Origin: Solenopsis invicta
Lineage: Eukaryota; Arthropoda; Insecta; Hymenoptera; Formicidae
Length of the DNA: 64,000 nucleotides
Assembly (NCBI RefSeq): GCF_016802725.1
Contig: NC_052665.1
Coordinates: forward strand, 1-64,000
Direction: 5' to 3'
Below the pieces are notes generated by a model. It was not told where the DNA came from. It did no database searches and worked only from the letters and a program-made list of their open reading frames with translations. Of the stretch, positions 1-9,664 are shown piece by piece. Each line of letters opens with the position of its first letter. The first letter of the stretch is position 1. The translations under genes were made by a program, and so were the position numbers.

Positions 1-325
1 GTGAAAAAAGTGCGCCGTGCGTGGAATCGGCAACACTGCTTGGTTTGTCGAATCTGAAGAGGCAACGTGGCAACACGGTTTGACGACTCACGGTTTCAAA
101 CAGAAGAGAATAGCTATACAGGAAAAGAGACCGCTTGAGAGAGAAGGAAAGAAAGGGAGCGTTTTCCGTCGGCTCCCGTGGTCGGACCGTCCGGCGAGGC
201 TTGCGACCGCGAGCACTCCCCTTTACCTTACCGCCGCGTGCGTATGAGTATTCTGTCGTATAACGTAGTCACCTTTTTTCACAAGTTTATATATATTTTT
301 AATAATTATTGGAAAAGTTGTTGAA

Positions 326-333
<8 letters not shown>
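1..333 (+). repeat. Left TIR of foldback element
   Basis: This is the inverted copy of 3887-4219. It runs from GTGAAAAAAGTGCGCC through a GC-rich block (about 120-245) into AT-rich DNA ending GGAAAAGTTGTT, where an (AT)n tract begins. Confidence 0.85.

Positions 334-372
<39 letters not shown>
331..372. repeat. (AT)n microsatellite
   Basis: Uninterrupted AT dinucleotide run at the boundary between the outer TIR and the nested hairpin. A short matching (TA)n lies at about 2113-2128. Confidence 0.9.
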
Positions 373-378
<6 letters not shown>

Positions 379-644
379 GTCATTATTCATATTTGTAGAA
401 TACTCATACGTAAAAGCGTGTACGAAAATAATGATATTTCTCTATAACTAAGTCATATTAGTTTCCGCCAAATAAACTATCTATTTCTTTCTATGAAATT
501 ATAAAAAACCGCGTTTCTACAAATAACGTACAAATATAATTTCTTGCAGAATTCTAAAACATAAACTTGTGTATGAAAGAATTAATGAAATTTCATGTAA
601 CGCTTGCGTAACATAAATATCCCAATCGAAGACAAGACCATCGG

Positions 645-876
645 TAGGACGCAGTGGTCTAGCGGCTAGCCCGTCTGACTGTCACGCCCGAGGGCCAGGG
701 TTCGATCCCAGCCGCCGCCGCCCTTTAGCTGCAGTTCTACCGCATAGGCCACGATAGGCCTTTTTCCGGCTACTCAGGTGTACAATCCTCCGCCGGCTAC
801 TCAGGTGTTACAAATCCGTCCTCGGGCTTGGGCTCCCGAGGATATCGCAGTGTAACTGCGACCCCTTTTTGCGTTT
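645..876 (+). repeat. tRNA-derived SINE-like sequence (left arm)
   Basis: An A-box-like TGGTCTAGCGG (655-665) and a B-box GGTTCGATCCC (699-709) stand at tRNA spacing. The flanks do not form a 7-bp acceptor stem, so this is a tRNA-derived Pol III head rather than a tRNA gene. The body at about 767-801 contains about 1.7 copies of a 27-bp unit, then a small hairpin, and ends in a T run (about 866-870). Confidence 0.65.
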
Positions 877-1080
877 ATAAAAATGTTACAAATTTTTTTT
901 TTAATTTAATTTATGATGTTAGCATAGTAATTGTAAATTTTTTACATTTTTTTCCATACATTAAAGTTGACGTGTGTGAAATTCAATATTTCTGAATTTT
1001 TATATAATAACATTGTATAAGTATCACTTCACATTACTGTAACTTTGAAGCGTTCCGGAAATCAAAGCCTATTATATACA

Positions 1081-1094
1081 CGCACACGCGCACA

Positions 1095-1131
<37 letters not shown>
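1081..1131. repeat. (CA)n/(CG) microsatellite
   Basis: CA dinucleotide run with a few CG interruptions in the loop of the nested hairpin. Confidence 0.9.
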
Positions 1132-1136
<5 letters not shown>

Positions 1137-1614
1137 GACGGTATGCACTTGCAAAAATACACGGAGAGACGGTACTGTGATGCTCCCATTTTTATTATAA
1201 AAAAATTAATAAATTTTATTCTTTATGTCTTTAATTTATGACATGAAATAGTCGTAATTTTTATGTGTTTTTTAATATTTTTACAAAATGAGATTTTGTA
1301 ATATTTTTTTAAAACGACAATTTTATTCAAGGAATATTTTTTTATACTCCGATCTTACTTGGAATTATTTTTTTTTTGCTAATCTTGTTGGTGTGATCTG
1401 ATATATAATAGGCTTTGATTTCCGGAACGCTTCAAAGTTACAGTAATGTGAAGTGATACTTATACAATGTTATTATATAAAAATTCAGAAATATTGAATT
1501 TCACACACAATATTGAATTTCAACTTTAATGTATGGTAAAAAATGTAAAAAATTTACAATTACTATGCTAACATCATAAATTGAATTAAAAAAAAATTTG
1601 TAACATTATTATAA

Positions 1615-1847
1615 ACGCAAAAGGGGGTCGCAGTTACACTGCGATATCCTCGGGGGCCCAAGCCCGAGGACGGATTTGTAACACCTGAGTAGCCGGCGGA
1701 GGATTGTACACCTGAGTAGCCGGAAAAAGGCCTATCGTGGCCTATGCGGTAGAACTGCAGCTAAAGGGCGGCGGCGGCTGGGATCGAACCCTGGCCCTCG
1801 GGCGTGACAGTCAGACGGGCTAGCCGCTAGACCACTGCGTCCTACCG
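1615..1847 (-). repeat. tRNA-derived SINE-like sequence (right arm)
   Basis: Inverted copy of 645-876 in the other arm of the hairpin, with the same A/B boxes and 27-bp unit. Confidence 0.65.
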
Positions 1848-2130
1848 ATGGTCTTGTCTTCGATTCGGATATTTATGTTACGCAAGCGTTACAAGAAATT
1901 TCATTAATTCTTTCGTACACAAGTTTATGTTTTAGAATTCTGCAAGAAATTATATTTGTACGTTATTTGTAGAAACGCGGTTTTTCATAATTTCATAGAA
2001 AGAAATAGATAGTTTATTTGGCGGAAACTAATATGACTTAGTTAGAGAGAAATATCATTATTTTCGTACACGCTTCTACGTATGAGTATTCTACAAATAT
2101 GAATAATGACGTGTATATATATATATATTG

Positions 2131-3886
2131 CGACCGCACTCACGAGCGTGGTGCAACTGCGTTAATTGCTCGTGGCGCTGACTAGGTAGCCAGGGGGTTC
2201 GCGAAGTCGCTCACATCAAGTGCGCGAAATTAGACGATACGATTGGGCGCCAGGCACGAGCGAGCGTGTCGCTCTGAAATCGGGACGTGACCGATCTCTC
2301 GATTCACGCCCGAAAGGAAACGCGAAAACACTCTACGTCGTCACGAGCAATAACGGGCTCCCTTAACCGGTAGCTCAGCCACGGAATTGGCAGAGGGGGT
2401 GGTCCGCGACGGACGGGGTGACAGAGGAGAGCGAGGGAACTTAGAGAAAACGCTTCAGTCCGATAGAAAAATGAACAATATATTTCCGAGATATGACGCT
2501 ACTCACAAGGTTCTGCGACGGCGCCTCGCGACCCGGACGCGAGCGGACAACATCGCGCGGTCGTCGGTACGAGCTCACCGAGCGGAGAGAGTCACAATTC
2601 CATTCTGAGCAGCGGCAGACAAACACCGTGCACTCTCGCCACTCTACACACGCACTCTCAGTTCACGCAAAATTATGGCGATTCGGCACGAAGCAAGCGT
2701 TCGGAAGTACGCTGAACAAAACGGACATCGCCCAACAAAAACGCATACATACGCTACTACAGACGACATACAAGAATGTATCACAATTAACGCGACTTGG
2801 CTGTGGTGTCGGCGACGCTCTCAATAAACGGAACCGAACGAATCTAGACGCGACTTGATCGGATGAGGCGCACGGCGGCTGAGCACGCGGTCAGCACGCG
2901 ATCACTGGCGTGTTCCCGGCGGAAGATTTTGCGGCAAACGATAACTCTAAAGGCAGCTACCGCGCGCGCGACTCATCCGACCGGCGAAATCGGTGGCTTT
3001 ACACGAGTCTCGTTCGTCTCACCACGACGCCTGGCTCGCTAATCGTCTTCGCACGGGGATGTGGCACGTCCTCGGCTCCCGTCGTCTCGGCTCGTGGCAG
3101 CGCACTCGTGACCATCCACAGCGAAGTGATCGATAGCGCGAGGAAATTCGGCAGGCGGCACGCAGGATCTCTCGCCCCACGCACGAGGGTTCGTCGCGCC
3201 GCGCTATTGGTTCCGCCTTATAATGCGGTCCTCGCGAGCCTCTAATCAGGCTGTCGCGCCGCGGCACGCAATTCGAGGTAGGTCGGTCTTTTCGGGCAGC
3301 TCGCGACTCTTCCCGTGGTTTTCCCGAGGCCGGACGGCTATCCCTACGGACTCTTTGACATCCGGTACCCCCGCGCTCGGGACCACGTCAGGAACTTTCT
3401 CTCGCAGCTCCTCGTTCGGGGTCTCCTACGCGATGATCGGCGTGGAGTGTCGACTTCCCCTACGCCGGACCGCCCCTCTTTGTGTCCTGCAATTTCAGCG
3501 GCTTTACTGTTGCGTACAGGCGCGACGGTAAGAGATAACGCAATTAAAATGAAGAGAGATCACCTGTCGTGCGCGCCACTGCGATCCTGCGCACGGTCCG
3601 GAAGGTCTCAAGTGGCGGGAGGTCCTTCTTCTTCTAGTCCGCTCGCCGGGTGAGGTTTCGTCGATACAAAAATTGAATATTCGCTAGCCGCCGATCCGCA
3701 AAACGTCGCTAAAATTAACGGACGGACACACGCACACAAAACAAAAACGCGGAATTGTAAGCACACTCGCCGACACGTCCGTCTCCGAGCCGAGAGGACG
3801 TAAAGCCGCAGCGCGCGCTCCTCGTTCGGATCTTACGATCCTTGTGACGGACAGCCAAACAGGATGTCACGTCACAATATATATAT
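2131..3886. other. GC-rich interior of the foldback element, no gene recognised
   Basis: CpG-rich DNA unlike the AT-rich surroundings. Several short open frames (up to about 120 codons) show no recognisable domain or conserved motif and overlap each other in different frames. No LTR, transposase or RNA gene was recognised. It may be captured host promoter or satellite DNA. Confidence 0.4.
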
Positions 3887-4219
3887 AGAACAACTTTTCC
3901 AATAATTATTAAAAATATATATAAACTTGTAAAAAAAGGTGACTACATTATACGACAGAATACTCATACGCACGCGGTGGTAAGGTAAAGGGGAGTGCTC
4001 GCGGTCGCAAGCCTCGCCGGACGGTCCGACCACGGGAGCCGACGGAAAACGCTCCCTTTCTTTCCTTCTCTCTCAAGCGGTCTCTTTTCCTGTATAGCTA
4101 TTCTCTTCTGTTTGAAACCGTGAGTCATCAAACCGTGTTGCCACGTTGCCTCTTCAGATTCGACAAACTAAGCAGTGTTGCCGATTCCACGCACGGCGCA
4201 CTATTTTCACTTTTTTCAC
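3887..4219 (-). repeat. Right TIR of foldback element
   Basis: Reverse complement of 1-333 with a few substitutions and one short length difference at the outer end. Confidence 0.85.
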
Positions 4220-4364
4220 AAGTGAGCTATAAATAATTGTAGAAAACACAATACGTGATACATACGTGTGTACAATTATACAGAATTATGTATAGTTAGT
4301 AGGAATTTTCTAAATTGTTATATACAACTTTTAAATCGCCTTTGACTATTGCAAAGTCTGTTAT

Positions 4365-4570
4365 TAAAAAAAAAAATTAAGAAACTCGAAAATGCTATTC
4401 TAGTATACATTAAATTTCTCATGAACATAAAAAATATATATGCCATGAAACTTGACAATGACTGTTTTAAAACGTCAAAATCAGTGTTTCAACGTTTTAC
4501 ATATTTTGTGTTCAAGTTTAATTTCATTAATGATCGAAGAGCACTTTTAAAATCTTCATTTATTGTTTTG
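4365..4570 (+). repeat. AT-rich inverted-repeat element, diverged copy
   Basis: The order of motifs matches 5885-6225: a TTAAGAAA start, a central ATGACTGTT..AACGTCAAA block, then the opposite-strand GAAGAGCAC..TTTTAAA. Confidence 0.5.
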
Positions 4571-4734
4571 ATAAAAGGGTTTAAAAAAGATTTTTGTCCT
4601 CAGGGTTCGAACTAGAAACATTCAGCATAATAGGCAACGTTGTTGCACAGACGCTACGCAACTAACTTGCTCTTCCCGTAATGCTACTGTAAGGCATTTT
4701 TGAATTTTTAAATTTTTTGAGGAAAAAATCTCGA

Positions 4735-4850
4735 GAGAAAAAGAGACCGCTTGAGAGAGCCTCCTCCGTCGGCTTCGTCTCTCCGGCCGGACCATCCGAC
4801 GCGGCTTGCAAGTCGCGAGCATTCCCCCTCACCTCACCGCCGCGCGCGGC
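4735..4850 (+). repeat. Diverged third copy of the foldback TIR block
   Basis: It shares AGAGACCGCTTGAGAGAG and the following GC-rich order of motifs with 125-245, in the same orientation but with many substitutions and a shorter middle. It shows that this TIR belongs to an older repeat family. Confidence 0.7.
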
Positions 4851-4859
4851 CCAAATATA

Positions 4860-5884
4860 AAGCGGTGTAAGGGGGGAAGAGCGAATCAGTTGCGCTCCGC
4901 AGACTGGAAATAAAAATTGATTCAAAATGCATATCGATATACCTAGTCTTGTAAATTGAACAAGATTTTGTTTTCGAAATGAACATTATATAAGCATGAT
5001 TCTTCTAAGAAATTATAAAAATTCGTGTTTCTGCAAATAACATAAAAATATAATTTCTTACACAATTCCAATAAATAATTAAAGGACTGTTTAATACTCA
5101 TGAAATAACAATTTTTGTACTACACGCGCTGCATGTAATAAAATAATCAGAGTACAACGTACGAAATTTCTATTCGACGCCGTACTCGTAACGCTACGCT
5201 TGTTGCGTACGTAACTCGTACATTTGATACAGAAAGCACATGAGAAATCGTAACTTGATACAAATTTTTTTCGAGACAATTTTACGTAACGTGTGTGTAT
5301 TTTAGCTATGTAGATATACATATATAAATATAAATAGAAATATAAAATTACATATATATACATACATAAATGTAAATTGAACAAATGTGGTTATTATATT
5401 TCGCCTGTACCATGCGCGAAAAATTATTTTCTAGAATGATTACTATTTTGTCCGAAACGTTTCCGAAAACACGTATAGTTGTCTATCTATTTATATTTGT
5501 CAAAAGAAGAAATTAAAGTATAATAAGAATAAATAAAAATATATTTGATAACACACGGGTAACATTTCACAAAACTGACTCACAAAGCGGTGTATATTTT
5601 TACCTCGATTTTATGTAATCCACTGGAGAACGTCATTTTTTAAATAAACATTTCATATATTTGTATATAAGATATTTAAATAAATTGAAATCATAACATT
5701 AATAACGAAAGAAATATATTATTTTAAAAAGTATTTAAAAAATATTGTAAAAAGAAACTATTGTGGAAACAGAAATAAGTATGTAATTAAATATACATTT
5801 TTATTTATGCTTATTATGCTAGCAATTTATAATAGAACGGAATGCACGCCCATGGAAATATATTTATGTGACAATATAAAAAAA
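4860..5884. other. AT-rich intergenic DNA
   Basis: No gene, conserved domain, RNA box or clear repeat boundary was seen. Short open frames here are AT-rich chance frames. Confidence 0.5.
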
Positions 5885-6225
5885 TTATATTAAGAAATTT
5901 AAAATGCTCTTCTATTATTAAATAAATTTTAATTATGTCATAAATATAAAAAATACATTTGCAATAAAAAGTTATAATGACTGTTCCAAGAACGTCAAAT
6001 AAATGTTTCTATATAATCGCCATACCTACAACGGTCTCCGAATGAAACGATTATGTTATTATTATTTTTTTGTTTATATCTTGTTACCTTGTATACGAAA
6101 CTCCTTGCTTACAGTTCTAACAGTCATTATAAATTTTTATTGCAAATATATTTGTTATATTTATGAGAAATTTTAATTCGTTATTAATAGAAGAGTATTT
6201 TTAAATTCCTTGATTTTTTAAAAAT
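5885..6225. repeat. AT-rich inverted-repeat (MITE-like) element
   Basis: About 110 bp at 5890-6000 is repeated in reverse complement at 6115-6225, around a central block that includes TTATGTTATTATTATT. There is no coding capacity. Confidence 0.6.
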
Positions 6226-6302
6226 AATAATTTATATTAAATAATTTATAACAGTTTAAAAATTATATATAACAATTTAAAATTTTAATATTTTATATGA
6301 AA

Positions 6303-6372
6303 AAGAATCTCATCCGCGGGGATAGAACTTGGGATCCCATGCGTACTAGTCAAAGTCCTTACGGCCCATGCT
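6303..6372 (-). other. Degenerate tRNA-like sequence (possible old SINE head)
   Basis: On the minus strand a B-box-like AAGTTCTATCCCC follows a degenerate A-box-like stretch at tRNA spacing. No acceptor stem forms. Weak evidence. Confidence 0.25.
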
Positions 6373-6665
6373 ACGTCGCAAACTTGACACTCGTTCGTCT
6401 ACAATTTCATTAAAATCGGTGAGATTATTGTCGCGGACTCTCATTAGTAGTGATACGGCACTGTCCCCGCGAAAAGCTGAAACGCGCTCGTAACGGGCAG
6501 CGCGACGGAGAGCCTCCGAACGGACGAATAGAGCAAGAAGGATAGGGCGAGTAGCCTAGCATTCGCGTGCCGCCACGTGCCGCATTGGCCCGCATTTCGT
6601 GCGTGACCGTGTCTAATGAGTGTCTAGTGAGATATACAGAAAGTGAAAGGTCGTGGCGAGCGACA

Positions 6666-6668
<3 letters not shown>

Positions 6669-6712
<44 letters not shown>
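6669..6712. repeat. (GA)n microsatellite in the presumed 5' UTR
   Basis: Uninterrupted AG run about 20 bp upstream of the ATG at 6732. GA tracts near insect promoters can bind GAGA-type factors, but nothing here proves that role. Confidence 0.85.
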
Positions 6713-6721
<9 letters not shown>

Positions 6722-6731
6722 AGAAGAAGAA

Positions 6732-8617
6732 ATGGAAAAAAGTAAATCAAAAGCGCCAATTCGTAAGACGCCGACGAGGAAAGGTAAGTAGATTTTAGAT
6801 TTTTTTTTCTCATTTTACAAACGCGTTGACCGTTTCCCAGTCTACCGGTCAATGTAAGCACGTGGCAAGATAGAAACGACCGGCATTCGATGAATTTTGT
6901 TCACAAGCGACAAGGAACACGGTGCTATGCGTGATGGTTTTTTTCTAGCCGTTCATGTATTCCTTGTCATTTGAGAACAAAAATCATCGAGCGCCGGTCG
7001 ATTCTATCTTGCCACGTGCTGACATTATCTACGTTTACACAGGCCGATTTACGCCGAATTTATAACATCGGTTTTATGTTACTAGGCAATCATAAGTATT
7101 CTTTTGAAGAATGGAAAGACTGTGATTGGCCAGTTTTATAATACTGATGTCATAATTTTGATATAAAACAGGTAGTGTGAACGTAGTCATGCAGACGGAA
7201 AAAGTCGACAATTACCAAGAATAAAAATAAATTTATTTGTTTAATCTCAGCTTTTGAGAGGGCCCCTTTTTCAAATATGTTCTGGCAACTCTGAGATGTC
7301 ATCCCCAAGGAGTGAGCAAAAATTGAAATAAAGGGCCCTGTTGGAAGCCAAGATATAAATAAATTAATTTTTAAATTGAGCGAATTTTTCATTTTGTAAA
7401 TAAATTTATTTACAATATATCTTGACTTCCATGAGAACCCTTTTTTTCAAATTGTGCACACTCCTTCAGGATGACATGTGAGAGTTGTCAGTACAATTTC
7501 AAGAAGAGGTTCCTCCCAGAAGCCAACTAACAAAAAAATTTATTTCTAACAGGTTGAAAAAGTCGTTCAATTTTGAAATAAATTTATTTACATCTTGACT
7601 TCCATGAGAACCCTTTTTTTCAAATTGTGCACACTCCTTCAGGATTATCAGGAAAATTGTAAGGAAAGAACCCTCTCAGAAGCCGAGATATAAATAAATT
7701 ATTGTCAAAGACAGCGATTTTTCATCTATATTTGAAAAAAATTTGTTTATAACTCGGTTTTTGAGAGGGCCTCTATTTTAATATTTTACTGATAACTTTG
7801 TGATGTCATTCCGAAGAAGTGTGCAAAATTTGAAATAAAGGGTTCTTTTGGCAGCCGAGATATAAAAAAATTTATTTTAAATTTCAGCGACTTTTTCACC
7901 TTGGAAATAAATAAATTTTTTTGTAACTCGACTTCTGAGAGGTCCCTCTTGTTTAAATGTTACTGGTAACTCTCTGATGTCATACCGAAGGAGTTTGCAA
8001 AATGTAATATAAAGGATCCTGGAAGCCAAGATATAAATAAATTTATTTTAAAATTGATTGACTTTTCGTGTATCTCTGAAATTTAAATTTGTTTTTTATT
8101 TTTTTTAAATTTTAAATTTTTGTTTTAATATTATTTTATTTGTATTGCAGCAAAGAGTGAAGGCGGTTTCCAAGTAATTTGGACGGCTGGATGTGGTGGC
8201 TGTGCTGACACAAGCACATCCACCACATCCAAAAAACGTGTGTCGGCAGAATCACCGCCTCCAACACAACAGCCTTCACTACCACCGCCTCTACCACCAA
8301 CGCCTCCACCACCAACGCCGCCGCCGCCGCCGCCGCCGCCATCACCGCCACCAATAGTTTTAGCGGAAATACCGCGATATCTGAGAAGCGGCCAGTGTAT
8401 GCCGGCGCCATACATGGAATACGCGCAGATGCACAGTTTCGGATATCGTGCACCGCGACCACGACTACCGCCACCGCCAGTAACGCATAAGGTAACACGA
8501 TAAAAAAAATAAAAATAATTATACACACGCACTCAGCGGGAGAGAGGGAGAAAGATATGTGCGTGTGTGTGTGTGTGTGTGTGTTTGTGTGTGTGCGTGT
8601 GTGTGTGCGTGCACGTG

Positions 8618-8695
<78 letters not shown>

Positions 8696-9664
8696 TATAT
8701 AAATTAGGGTGGTCCTTATAATGCTTCTTTTTGCAGCAAATGAAGAATATGTTGCGGCGCGCGGTGCAGCAAGCGAAAAAAAAGGTAATTATATGCAACC
8801 TAATAAAAAAAATACAGAAATTGTAAAAAGTTTAAAATGTTTGTTCCTAACTTTGCAGGATATTTTGGCGCGGCAGAAATTAAAAACGGAAATCTTCCGC
8901 AGGCTACTCAGGTGTACAATCTTCCGCCGGCCACTTAAGTGTACAATCCTCCGCAGGCCACTCAGGTGTATAACCCTTCGCCGGCTGCCCAAGTGTACAA
9001 TCCTCCGCAGCCCACTCAGGTGTACAACACTCCGCGGGCGACTCAAGTGTACAATCCTCCGCAGGCCACTCAGGTGTACAACCCTTCACCGGCGATTCAA
9101 GTGTACAATCCTCCGCAGGCCACTCAGTTGTACAACCCTTCGCTGGCTGCCCAAGTGTACAATCCTCCGCAGCCCACTCAGGTCTACAACCCTCCGCCGG
9201 CCGCCCAAGTGCACAATCCTCCGCAGCCCACTCAGGAGTACAACACTCCGCGGGCGATTCAAGTGTACAATCCTCCGCAGGCCACTCAGGTGTACAATCC
9301 TTCGCCGGCGATTCAAGTGTACAATCCTCCGCAGGCCATTCAGTTGTATAACCCTTTGCCGATTGCCCAAGTGTACAATCCTCCGCAGCCCACTCAGGTC
9401 TACAACCCTCCACCCGCCACCCAAGTATACAATTCTCAGCAAGCCACTCAGGTCTACAACCCTCCACCCGCCACCCAAGTATACACTCCTCCGCAAGCCA
9501 CTCAGGTCTACAACCCTCCACCAGCCACTCAAGTGTCCAATCCTCCGCAGGTCGCTGAGGTCTATAACCCTCCGTCGGCCTCCCAAGTGTACAATCTTCC
9601 GACAGCTACCCAAGTGTACAATCCTCCGCAACCCACTGAGGAGTACAATCCTCCTATAGTATAA
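6732..9664 (+). CDS. Four-exon proline-rich protein gene with 9-residue repeats (function unknown)
   Basis: This is the only locus here with the look of a cellular gene. The proposed exons have canonical GT-AG borders. Exon 1 starts at ATG 6732 and ends at 6783 (donor GTAAGT). Exon 2 is 8151-8491, exon 3 is 8737-8784, and exon 4 starts at 8859 after CTTTGCAG. Joined in this order they stay open for 413 codons to a TAG at 9657-9659. The lysine-rich N-terminus is followed by a polyproline exon 2, a basic amphipathic stretch (exon 3 and the start of exon 4), then 9-residue repeats. Exon 2 is 341 nt long, so skipping it moves exon 4 into another frame that encodes VYNPPxATQ repeats ending at 9664. 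Substitution bias favours that second frame, but it has a TAA at 8936-8938 in the first repeat unit. The family is not recognised. The model rests on splice sites and phase only. Confidence 0.5.
6851..7034. mobile_element. Palindromic MITE in intron 1
   Basis: The sequence from AATGTAAGCACGTGGCAAG (6851) is repeated in reverse complement ending at 7034 (CTTGCCACGTGCTGACATT). About 75-bp arms surround a short centre. No coding capacity. Confidence 0.75.
7280..8045. repeat. Intron 1: about 70-bp repeat in both orientations
   Basis: Direct copies lie near 7288-7360, 7792-7862 and 7968-8034 (core GATGTCAT..CGAAGGAGT..AAG..GAGATAT). Inverted copies lie near 7416-7488 and 7583-7645. The copies are 20-30% diverged by eye. 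Opposed copies could fold into long RNA hairpins in the pre-mRNA. Confidence 0.65.
8151..8491 (+). CDS. Exon 2: proline-rich segment
   Basis: The acceptor is TGTATTGCAG (8141-8150) and the donor AAG/GTAACA follows 8491. The exon continues the exon 1 frame (phase 1 in, phase 0 out). It encodes a Cys/Gly/Thr-rich start, then a run of prolines with Thr and Ser (about 8255-8350), then a Tyr/Met-rich tail and a second proline cluster. The GCC-rich tract could have grown by replication slippage. It resembles a low-complexity structural or secreted segment and no domain is recognised. Confidence 0.5.
8556..8690. repeat. Compound (GT)n(CA)n(GA)n microsatellite in intron 2
   Basis: GT run, then CA run, then GA run between exons 2 and 3. 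It accounts for a long open frame of Ser/Leu, Cys/Val and Thr/His dipeptides on the minus strand, which is not a gene. Confidence 0.9.
8886..9655 (+). repeat. 27-bp minisatellite (about 28 units) forming most of exon 4
   Basis: About 28 tandem 27-bp units read as nine-residue repeats, consensus VYNPPQATQ in one frame and an Arg/Cys/Leu-rich nonamer in another. Units alternate (…CCGCAGGCCACTCAG / …TCGCCGGCGATTCAA), giving a 54-bp higher-order period. Because 27 is a multiple of 3, several frames stay open on both strands. Unit-to-unit changes fall mostly at third positions of the VYNPPQATQ frame (GTG/GTC/GTA, TAC/TAT, AAT/AAC, CAG/CAA), which suggests that frame was under protein-level selection. 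Confidence 0.85.

Larger units (their letters stand above)
371..2116. mobile_element. Nested giant hairpin with about 710-bp arms carrying tRNA-headed SINE-like sequence
   Basis: Arms 371-1078 and 1402-2116 are near-perfect reverse complements. The loop of about 320 bp holds a (CA)n tract (about 1081-1131) and AT-rich DNA. The hairpin sits in the (AT)n tract at the edge of the outer left TIR, so it is a later insertion or a duplication-inversion. Each arm carries a tRNA-like promoter sequence and a fragment of the 27-bp unit that also forms the minisatellite exon at 8.9-9.7 kb. No transposase is visible. Confidence 0.8.
1..4219. mobile_element. Foldback-type element with about 333-bp terminal inverted repeats
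   Basis: Bases 1-333 and 3887-4219 are long, near-identical inverted repeats ending GTGAAAAAAGTG. The left copy lacks a short stretch next to this end (a run beginning AAAATAGTG in the right copy), which looks like a slip between short direct repeats. The true left end may lie before base 1. The interior contains a second hairpin (371-2116) and a GC-rich, CpG-rich stretch (2131-3886) with no recognisable transposase, so this copy is non-autonomous. A diverged copy of the inner TIR segment lies just outside at about 4735-4850. Confidence 0.8.

Noticed and set aside
645..720. Functional tRNA gene
   Set aside because: A and B boxes are present but there is no acceptor-stem pairing; it recurs inverted as part of a repeat.
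4349..4615. 88-codon frame in AT-rich DNA
   Set aside because: Phe/Lys/Asn-rich chance frame within an inverted-repeat element.
8136..8798. 220-codon minus-strand frame rich in Ser/Leu and Cys/Val
   Set aside because: Created by the compound microsatellite and by the antisense of the GCC-rich proline exon; no domain, no consistent splice logic.
8904..9631. Two long minus-strand frames across the 27-bp array
   Set aside because: A 27-bp period keeps several frames open on both strands; substitution bias favours a plus-strand frame.
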